Shown: positions 29,885 to 35,205 of the stretch, piece by piece
Layout: every line of letters begins with the position of its first letter
Position numbering within the stretch: the first letter of the stretch is position 1
NCBI GenBank assembly: GCA_012729335.1
Contig: JAAYDJ010000015.1
Span: 1 to 35,205 of the forward strand
DNA length: 35,205 nt
DNA from: Bacteroidales bacterium
GTDB taxonomy: Bacteria > Bacteroidota > Bacteroidia > Bacteroidales > Prolixibacteraceae
Direction: 5' to 3'
Program-made: the position numbers and the translations under genes
The notes under the pieces: model-generated
Told to the model about the DNA's origin: nothing
Database searches by the model: none
Seen by the model: the letters and a program-made list of their open reading frames with translations, nothing else

Positions 29885-30946
29885 TTAATTTCCAGAAGGG
29901 TCGGCCTGTTTGGATTCAGGATTTCTGGTCTCAGGAGGCTGGGTATTTGTGGTTCCTGAGGGGTTCTTTTTCGTGGGACTCTTGCGTGCGGCGGGTTTAC
30001 GGCCGGCAGGTTTCTTTTCTGCTGTTTTCCGGGCAGCCGGGGCCTTTTCAGCCTGATTCCGGGAGGGAGGATTCTTCACTTCAGCAGGCTGACTGGCGGG
30101 CTGGCCCGATGGCTGCCTGACCACCTGCCGGGTAGCAGTCCTGGCGGGGGCATCCTTCCGGGTATCGGCGACCGGCTCGGGAATCATCTTCCTGATCCGG
30201 ATGTAAATGAGTCTGACGTTGGATTTTTCCTTTTTGCGTTCATCGATCTCGAAATGCTTGGTCAGCGATTTAAGCATGGGTGTCAGCTTGGAATACCCAT
30301 AGTTACGGGGGTCGAATTCCGGCTTTTTCTTGTTGATGAGATTGCCCACATCGCCCAGGAAAGCCCATCCGTCCTCATCGGCCAGGTCGTTGATCGTCGA
30401 GGAGATCAGGTTAATGGTCTCCCTGTCGACACTCTGGAGCGATTTGCGGACCGGCTTGAAGCTGCCGCCTTTCACTTCTCCGGGCGTCTCCTCCTCTTCC
30501 TGTGCACTGAGAATTTCAAGGAAGATGAACTTGTCGCAGGCGGTGATAAAGGGGTTGGGGGTTTTCTTCTCCCCGATGCCGATCACCTTCATCCCTGATT
30601 CACGCAGCCTGATGGCCAGACGGGTGAAGTCGCTGTCGCTCGATACGATGCAGAAGCCATTGACCTTTTCAGAGTAAAGGAGGTCCATGGCGTCGATGAT
30701 CATCGCCGAGTCGGAGGAGTTCTTGCCTGAAGTATAGCTGTATTGCTGAATGGGGGTAATGGCATTTTCGAGGAGGACATTCTTCCAGCCGGTGATCTGG
30801 GGCTTGGTCCAGTCGCCGTATATCCTTTTGGTGGTCGGCACGCCGTACTTGGTGATTTCTTCCAGCATGGCCTTTACGTGGTGTGAGGGAACATTCTCGG
30901 CATCGATCAGGACGGCCAGTTTGAGTTCCTTGTTTTCATCTGTCAT
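29885..30946 (-). CDS. NYN-domain nuclease-like protein with LOTUS/OST-HTH domain and basic tail
   Basis: A 353-residue probable RNA-processing protein. The NYN (PIN-like) domain covers about residues 8-150: LAVLIDAENVP with Asp15, DSAMIIDAMDLLYS, and FCIVSSDSDFTRLAIRLRES, giving the expected cluster of acidic metal ligands. Residues about 180-255 form a LOTUS/OST-HTH domain (LISSTINDLADEDGWAFLGD, then DPRNYGYSKLTPMLKSL). The tail (about 270-353) is Lys/Ala/Pro-rich and resembles a histone H1 tail. I chose ATG 30946 because it starts directly before the NYN fold; an ATG at 30994 would add 16 residues and overlap the promoter region. It is followed 9 bp later by the ABC-F gene. The RNA target is unknown. 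Confidence 0.9.
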   Translation of the reverse strand: MTDENKELKLAVLIDAENVPSHHVKAMLEEITKYGVPTTKRIYGDWTKPQITGWKNVLLENAITPIQQYSYTSGKNSSDSAMIIDAMDLLYSEKVNGFCIVSSDSDFTRLAIRLRESGMKVIGIGEKKTPNPFITACDKFIFLEILSAQEEEETPGEVKGGSFKPVRKSLQSVDRETINLISSTINDLADEDGWAFLGDVGNLINKKKPEFDPRNYGYSKLTPMLKSLTKHFEIDERKKEKSNVRLIYIRIRKMIPEPVADTRKDAPARTATRQVVRQPSGQPASQPAEVKNPPSRNQAEKAPAARKTAEKKPAGRKPAARKSPTKKNPSGTTNTQPPETRNPESKQADPSGN

Positions 30947-30965
30947 ATGTGAGACTATAATGGTG

Positions 30966-30973
30966 CAAAGGTA
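30966..30973 (-). promoter_or_regulatory. Candidate -7 box of the NYN gene
   Basis: Minus strand TACCTTTG, 19 nt before the ATG at 30946. TTGCTTG lies about 18 nt upstream, where a -33 TTTG would be expected. Confidence 0.5.
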
Positions 30974-31005
30974 AGGCTTTTGCGCAGGGTACAAGCAATA
31001 TTTCG

Positions 31006-31013
31006 TACATTTG
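31006..31013 (+). promoter_or_regulatory. Candidate -7 box of the RAM-domain gene
   Basis: TACATTTG matches TAnnTTTG, 50 nt before the ATG at 31064. TTTG at 30979-30982 is a possible -33 element, spaced 23 nt, slightly long. It is back to back with the NYN promoter. Confidence 0.5.
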
Positions 31014-31063
31014 CCCTAATTATGAAAAAGCCTTTCAAGCTGATTTTTCGTAAATAATAAAAA

Positions 31064-31339
31064 ATGATTACAGCGATGATATTGATCAACACCGAGCGGG
31101 GGAAAGTGAACCTGGCCGGTGCACAGATTGCCTCCATTGAGGGGGTGCAGGAGGTATGGTCAGTGAGTGGCCGGTACGACCTGGTGGCTATCATCAGGAT
31201 CAGACATATCGACGATCTGGCCAGGATTGCCACCGAGAAACTGGCGACGGTCGATGGCATCACCCATACCGAGTCGATGGTGGCCTTCAAAAAAATCTCT
31301 CCGGCAGATCTTGCGGGCATGCTCGACCTGGGAAGCTAA
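31064..31339 (+). CDS. Stand-alone RAM-domain (Lrp effector domain) protein
   Basis: A 91-residue protein made only of the Lrp/AsnC ligand-binding RAM domain (AMILINTERGKVNLAGAQI, VQEVWSVSGRYDLVAIIRI, VDGITHTESMVAFKKIS), with no helix-turn-helix. Such proteins may bind small ligands and assemble into rings, or co-assemble with full-length Lrp proteins. Two full-length Lrp/AsnC genes are 5 kb away at 25584-26549. It is divergent from the NYN gene with its own candidate promoter. Heptad array 6 begins 2 nt after its stop. Confidence 0.88.
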   Translation: MITAMILINTERGKVNLAGAQIASIEGVQEVWSVSGRYDLVAIIRIRHIDDLARIATEKLATVDGITHTESMVAFKKISPADLAGMLDLGS

Positions 31340-31341
31340 AC

Positions 31342-31612
31342 ATTCGGGAATCTGGAATCTGGAATCTTGAATGTGGAAATCTTGAATCTGGAGTCTGGAA
31401 TGTGGGAATCTGGAATCTTGAATCTTAAGTCTTAAGTCTTAAGTCTTGAATCTTGAATGTGGGAATCTTGAATCGGGAGTCGGGAATCGGGAGTCGGGAG
31501 TCGGGAATCTGGAATCGGGAGTCGGGAATCTGGAATCTTGAATCTTAAGTCTTAAGTCTTAAGTCTTGAATGAAGGAGTCAGGAATCTTGAATATTAGAA
31601 AATCGGAATAAT
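31342..31612 (+). repeat. Heptanucleotide tandem array 6
   Basis: About 37 units beginning 2 nt after the TAA at 31337-31339, in the same orientation as the RAM gene. AATCTGG, AATCTTG, AGTCGGG and AATCGGG dominate, with two nearly identical blocks AATCTTA-AGTCTTA-AGTCTTA-AGTCTTG and the 8-bp unit AATGTGGG. It decays into AT-rich DNA about 30 nt before ettA. Confidence 0.92.
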
Positions 31613-31640
31613 AGAGTAATAAAAAAATTAGAATACAGGT

Positions 31641-33326
31641 ATGGCTGACGACAAGCAGATTATTTTTTCGATGTACAAGGTAAGCAAGACTTACCCGCCC
31701 AATAAAACGGTTATTAAGGACATCTCCCTCTCCTTCTTCCTGGGGGCCAAGATTGGCATCATCGGGTTGAACGGGAGTGGCAAGTCGACGCTGTTGCGTA
31801 TCATTGCCGGTCAGGACAAGTCCTTCAATGGTGAGCTGGTCTTCTCTCCGGGCTATACCGTCGAGCTGCTGGATCAGGACCCCCATCTCGACGAGACAAA
31901 AACCGTAAAGGAGGTGGTCCAGGAGGGTGTGCAGGAGGTCGTGGACATCCTGAAGGCCTATGAGGATATCAACCTGCAGTTTGGTCTTCCGGAGGTGTAT
32001 GAAGATCCGGAGAAGATGGACAAGCTGATGGCCGAGCAGGAGCGTCTGCAGGAGCAAATCGATCAGCACGACGCCTGGAACCTGGACAGCCGGTTGGAAA
32101 GGGCGATGGATGCACTACAGTGCCCTCCTGATGATCAGCCGGTCAGGGAACTTTCCGGAGGGGAAAGACGCAGGGTAGCCCTTTGCCGGCTGCTGTTAAA
32201 GGAACCCGATGTGCTGTTGCTCGACGAGCCCACCAACCACCTCGATGCCGAGAGCATTCTCTGGCTGGAACAGCACCTCCAGCAGTATAAAGGGACGGTG
32301 ATCTGCATCACCCACGACCGTTATTTCCTCGACAACGTGGCGGGGTGGATTCTGGAGCTGGACCGTGGGCAGGGGATTCCCTGGAAGGGGAATTACACTT
32401 CATGGCTGGAACAGAAGTCGAAGCGGCTGGAGCTGGAGGAGAAGGGGGTGTCGAAGCGGCGGAAGACCCTGGAGCGGGAGCTGGAGTGGGTGCGCATGTC
32501 GCCCAAGGCGCGGCAGGCCAAGTCGAAAGCGCGTTTGTCGGCCTATGACCGGCTGCTCAACGAAGATGTGAAGCAGAAGGAGGAGAAGCTGGAGATTTAT
32601 ATTCCCAACGGCCCCCGGCTCGGTGACAAGGTGATCGAAATGCACGGCGTGGCCAAAGGGTACGGCGACCGGGAGCTGTTCCAGGATCTCGACTTTGCGC
32701 TGCCGCCAAACGGCATCATCGGGGTGATCGGTCCGAACGGGGCCGGCAAGACGACCCTTTTCCGGCTGATCATGGGCCAGGAAACGGCCGATGCCGGGAG
32801 CATCAGCATCGGAGAGACTGTCAGGCTGAGTTATGTGGACCAGACGCACAAGGCCATTGACCCCGAGAAGTCGGTATTCGAGGTCATTTCGGGCGGACTG
32901 GAGAGCATGCAGCTGGGAGGGCGGCTGGTGAATTCGCGGGCGTATGTAGCGCGGTTCAACTTCTCAGGATCGGACCAGGAGAAGAAGTGCGGGGTACTTT
33001 CGGGCGGGGAACGCAACCGGCTGCATCTGGCGCTGGCGTTGAAGGCCGAGGGGAATGTCCTGCTGCTCGACGAACCCACCAACGATATAGACGTCAACAC
33101 GTTACGGGCCCTGGAGGAGGGTCTGGAGAGTTTCGCCGGCTGTGCGGTGGTCATCAGCCATGACCGCTGGTTCCTAGACCGCATCGCCACCCATATCCTG
33201 GCCTTTGAGGGCGATGCCCATGTGCACTTCTTCGAGGGGTCCTTCTCGGATTACGAGGAGAACCGCAGGCGCCGCCTGGGAGACGACACCCCGAAGCGTT
33301 TCAAGTACAAGAAGTTGGTCAAATAA
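31641..33326 (+). CDS. ettA: Energy-dependent translational throttle protein EttA
   Basis: A 561-residue ABC-F protein. In E. coli EttA binds the ribosomal E site and gates entry into elongation according to ATP/ADP. The first cassette has GLNGSGKSTLLRIIAG, LSGGERRRVALCRLLL and VLLLDEPTNHLDAES. The inter-domain linker contains the EttA-like RMSPKARQAKSKARLSAYD segment. The second has GPNGAGKTTLFRLIMG, LSGGERNRLHLALALK and the EttA-typical LLLDEPTNDIDVNTLRALEE. It ends KRFKYKKLVK. Length is normal (E. coli 555). Heptad array 6 lies directly upstream. Confidence 0.96.
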   Translation: MADDKQIIFSMYKVSKTYPPNKTVIKDISLSFFLGAKIGIIGLNGSGKSTLLRIIAGQDKSFNGELVFSPGYTVELLDQDPHLDETKTVKEVVQEGVQEVVDILKAYEDINLQFGLPEVYEDPEKMDKLMAEQERLQEQIDQHDAWNLDSRLERAMDALQCPPDDQPVRELSGGERRRVALCRLLLKEPDVLLLDEPTNHLDAESILWLEQHLQQYKGTVICITHDRYFLDNVAGWILELDRGQGIPWKGNYTSWLEQKSKRLELEEKGVSKRRKTLERELEWVRMSPKARQAKSKARLSAYDRLLNEDVKQKEEKLEIYIPNGPRLGDKVIEMHGVAKGYGDRELFQDLDFALPPNGIIGVIGPNGAGKTTLFRLIMGQETADAGSISIGETVRLSYVDQTHKAIDPEKSVFEVISGGLESMQLGGRLVNSRAYVARFNFSGSDQEKKCGVLSGGERNRLHLALALKAEGNVLLLDEPTNDIDVNTLRALEEGLESFAGCAVVISHDRWFLDRIATHILAFEGDAHVHFFEGSFSDYEENRRRRLGDDTPKRFKYKKLVK

Positions 33327-33331
33327 TATCA

Positions 33332-33418
33332 GAATATTCTTCTATACCCGAAAATCTTCATTTTGATCAGGGAATATTCTTCCATACCCGAAAATTTGTA
33401 TCTTTAATAAAATATTCT
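33332..33418 (+). promoter_or_regulatory. Direct-repeat operator candidate of the ParE-type TA module
   Basis: A 24-bp direct repeat, GAATATTCTTCTATACCCGA followed by AAAT at 33332-33355 and with one change at 33372-33395 (40-bp spacing). A third AATATTCT lies at 33411-33418. Each copy starts with the palindrome GAATATTC. Toxin-antitoxin operons are usually autoregulated through such sites. Confidence 0.6.
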
Positions 33419-33429
33419 GTACTACAACT

Positions 33430-33678
33430 GTGGAAGAAACTGTAGATATCAAAGCTCTGAAGCTTGATCTTGTAAAAAAGATCATCCAAACAGAAAAACC
33501 ATCACTTCTTCTGGAAATTGAGAAGATTTTCTCAAGTGAAAAGCCCAAAGACTGGTGGGATGAACTGCCTAAAGAGGTAAAGGAGTCCATAATGGAGGGA
33601 CTTGATGACATCAAGAATGGGAATGTTTACTCCCATGAACAAGTCATAAATGAAGCCCGGCAGAAATACGGTTTTTAG
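33430..33678 (+). CDS. Antitoxin of ParE/RelE-type module
   Basis: An 82-residue protein, probably the antitoxin of the gene that follows. The N-terminal half (DIKALKLDLVKKIIQTEKPS) is helical and the C-terminal half (DWWDELPKEVKESIMEGLDD then SHEQVINEARQKYGF) fits addiction-module antitoxins that bind ParE/RelE-like toxins. The only plausible start is GTG at 33430; no ATG precedes the conserved part. The stop is 2 bases before the toxin ATG. Low GC compared with ettA suggests horizontal acquisition. The upstream repeats (33332-33418) probably form its operator. Confidence 0.82.
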   Translation: MEETVDIKALKLDLVKKIIQTEKPSLLLEIEKIFSSEKPKDWWDELPKEVKESIMEGLDDIKNGNVYSHEQVINEARQKYGF

Positions 33679-33680
33679 CC

Positions 33681-33977
33681 ATGGAAGTCATTTGGTCCGC
33701 CAAAGCACGAATCACCTATTTTAATGTAATTGACTATCTTTCCAGGAATTGGACCATAAAAGAAATTAAACAGTTCGAACTTAGGACTCAAATAATCATC
33801 GATACAATAAAAAAGTACCCAAAGATTTTTCCGCAATCTATAGCACACGGTCATATCAGAAGAGCCGTCATAGATAAAAATAACTCCTTATTCTATAAGA
33901 TTGAGTTACAGAATAAAAAGATATATATAATTAACTTCTTCGATAATAGACAAAATCCTAGTTACTCTAAGTATTAA
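33681..33977 (+). CDS. ParE/RelE-family toxin
   Basis: A 98-residue toxin of the ParE/RelE fold. The N-terminal VIWSAKARITYFNVIDYLSR, the helix with KQFELRTQIIIDTIKKYP, and the C-terminal FYKIELQNKKIYIINFFDNR are typical. ParE members poison gyrase while RelE members cut ribosome-bound mRNA; I cannot decide which from sequence alone, though the DxRQxP-like end favours ParE. It starts 2 bases after the antitoxin stop. The module appears intact, unlike the MNT/HEPN and PIN remnants elsewhere. Confidence 0.87.
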   Translation: MEVIWSAKARITYFNVIDYLSRNWTIKEIKQFELRTQIIIDTIKKYPKIFPQSIAHGHIRRAVIDKNNSLFYKIELQNKKIYIINFFDNRQNPSYSKY

Positions 33978-34028
33978 AGAGATAGGAGATAGGAGCTATG
34001 ACCTGATAATAGTAAAAAGGTCATTTTG

Positions 34029-35030
34029 TTATTGTCCGGCCATGATGATCAGGATGATGCCGGCGACAAAGAGGAGGAACATCAGGGCGAGCATGCGGTT
34101 GGTGCTTTTAGGAGCGTTTTTGAACTCCTTCCAGATGAAAACACCCCAGAGGGCAGCCACCAGGGTAGCGCCCTGTCCGAGTCCATAGGAAATGGCTGCA
34201 CCCGCTTTTCCGGCGGCGATCAGGTTAAGGGAATTTCCGATGCCCCAGATGATACCACCGAGAACGCCCACCAAGTGAATCGGGAATTTTCCGGAGAACC
34301 AGGCTTTATAACCCGTTGGTTCGCCGCTGATGGGCTTCTTCATGAGGATGGAGTTGAAGAGGAAGTTACTGATAAAGACCCCCAGGGCGAAAATAACCGT
34401 AGCAGTATAGGGGGTCATTTTCCCCTGCGCAGGGGAGACGAAATTGTCGAGATCCATGGAGGCGGCCACAAAACGGTAGAACATCGACATGAGAACGCCC
34501 GAAATGATGGCGATCATGATGCCTTTGGTGGTCACCTTCATGTTGCCTGCGGAAGCTTTCCGGTAGGCCAGGGCATTGAGGATGATGGCCAGGGTGATCA
34601 GGCCGACGCCCAGGAAGAGGAAGAGAGGGTCGCCTTTCTGGGACCCCAGGTAGTTGATGATGACCCCCAGCACCAGTGCCAGTCCGACCCCCACAGGGAA
34701 GGCCACCGACATGCCGGCGATGGCAATGGCTGCCGAGAGGAGAATATTGGAGGCATTGAAGATGATCCCGCCCAGGAAGGCACTTCCGATATTTCCGGCA
34801 TCGGCCTGCCGGAGGTCGGCCAGAAAGCTGCGGCCTCCTTCGCCAAAACTACCGAGGGTAAAGGCAAAGATCAGGGAGAGCAAAAGGACCCCGATGACGT
34901 AGTCCCAGTAAAACAATTCGTAGCGCCAGGTTTTGCCGGCCAGTTTCTGGGTATTTCCCCAGGAACCCCAGCAGAGCATGGTGATGAAGCAGAAAAGGAT
35001 GGCGAGGGCATAGCTGTTTACGATGAACAT
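34029..35030 (-). CDS. GRP/DMT-superfamily sugar transporter
   Basis: A 333-residue inner-membrane protein with about ten transmembrane helices. FCFITMLCWGSWGNTQKLAG at the N-terminus, WDYVIGVLLLSLIFAFTLGS, and GGIIWGIGNSLNLIAAGKAG match glucose/ribose porter (GRP) and ureide-permease-like members of the drug/metabolite superfamily. It probably imports a sugar or related solute with protons or sodium. The ATG at 35030 gives a natural N-terminus. It is a single gene between the ParE-type module and the insertion sequence; its substrate cannot be told from context. Confidence 0.88.
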   Translation of the reverse strand: MFIVNSYALAILFCFITMLCWGSWGNTQKLAGKTWRYELFYWDYVIGVLLLSLIFAFTLGSFGEGGRSFLADLRQADAGNIGSAFLGGIIFNASNILLSAAIAIAGMSVAFPVGVGLALVLGVIINYLGSQKGDPLFLFLGVGLITLAIILNALAYRKASAGNMKVTTKGIMIAIISGVLMSMFYRFVAASMDLDNFVSPAQGKMTPYTATVIFALGVFISNFLFNSILMKKPISGEPTGYKAWFSGKFPIHLVGVLGGIIWGIGNSLNLIAAGKAGAAISYGLGQGATLVAALWGVFIWKEFKNAPKSTNRMLALMFLLFVAGIILIIMAGQ

Positions 35031-35093
35031 AATATTTGATTTTTTGGGTTATTAATCCGGTTACAATTTACTAGTTATTATCACTAGTGTCCA

Positions 35094-35205
35094 CTAAAAA
35101 TTAAAGCACAATTGAACGCTTCCATTTTCTGCAATATCATCCATTGGTTCCGCTCGGTCAAAGAGTTCTCTGATCGGAGTTTTGTCAAAAAGCGACATGC
35201 TCAGG
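35094..35205 (-). mobile_element. Transposase C-terminal end, IS4-like, cut by window
   Basis: Minus strand, 36 codons plus stop: LSMSLFDKTPIRELFDRAEP, then MDDIAENGSVQLCFNF. SLFDKTPIRELF near the C-terminus is typical of Bacteroidota IS4-like transposases, which often end in a short Leu/Phe-rich tail. The rest lies beyond the right edge. GTGTCCACTAAAAATTA at 35088-35104, overlapping the stop, may be close to the terminal inverted repeat. ACTAGT occurs at 35070-35075 and again at 35083-35088. Confidence 0.7.

Noticed and set aside
31022-31057. 11-codon leader peptide before the RAM gene
   Set aside because: No attenuator structure and no regulatory codon run; probably chance.
34026-35039. 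337-codon frame antisense to the GRP transporter
   Set aside because: Charged, low-complexity composition complementary to membrane helices; a shadow frame.

Overview
The window is chromosomal DNA from a member of the Bacteroidota, probably Bacteroidia. Signs of this are the 33/-7 style promoter boxes TAnnTTTG in several short intergenic gaps, the near absence of usable Shine-Dalgarno sequences, a QKEE surface-lipoprotein signal, small Bacteroidota-type outer-membrane barrels, a DUF5916 carbohydrate-binding barrel, a mitochondrial-type citrate synthase and a GRP-type sugar transporter. Most genes are GC-rich housekeeping or envelope genes. A few AT-rich toxin-antitoxin loci and an insertion-sequence fragment at the right edge look acquired.

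Layout: 1-206 heptanucleotide array; 264-2409 citrate synthase plus a membrane protein; 2490-3334 two small membrane proteins (minus); 3410-3877 a decayed MNT/HEPN toxin-antitoxin pair; 3955-7257 carB (minus) with a duplicated 3' tail; 7500-8040 structured and repeat-rich leader; 8045-10699 DUF5916 barrel protein; 10701-10850 heptad array; 11131-12321 secreted S8 protease lipoprotein with terminator; 12444-12611 PIN-toxin remnant; 12747-15416 GH3 beta-xylosidase/glucosidase (minus); 15683-16227 composite minisatellite; 16234-16746 phosphodiesterase (minus); 16865-19059 sixA, rsmE, 16-bp array, DUF4159 protein; 19427-22501 agmatine-to-putrescine genes aguA-aguB and two barrel proteins; 22621-24024 M64 peptidase (minus) divergent from a YbdG-like mechanosensitive channel (24067-25485); 25584-26549 two tandem Lrp/AsnC regulators; 26554-26833 heptad array; 26837-30946 rlmB, an ABC-F protein and a NYN-LOTUS protein (minus); 31064-31339 stand-alone RAM-domain protein; 31342-31612 heptad array; 31641-33326 ettA; 33430-33977 ParE-type toxin-antitoxin pair; 34029-35030 sugar transporter (minus); 35094-35205 transposase end.

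Functional themes are central metabolism (citrate synthase, carbamoyl phosphate, polyamines), translation and rRNA modification (RsmE, RlmB, EttA, a second ABC-F), and envelope/degradative functions (S8, M64, GH3, DUF5916, barrels). aguA-aguB, sixA-rsmE and NYN-ABC-F are tightly packed and probably co-transcribed.

The most unusual feature is the density and variety of tandem repeats. A 7-bp unit, A[A/G]TC[T/G][T/G]G, occurs in six arrays. Four of them start 1-4 nt after a stop codon and read in the same direction as that gene. Separate 24-bp, 15-bp, ~45/200-bp and 16-bp repeat families lie elsewhere, and low-complexity inserts occur inside RsmE, an ABC-F protein and the M64 peptidase. What these repeats do, if anything, is not shown by the sequence.
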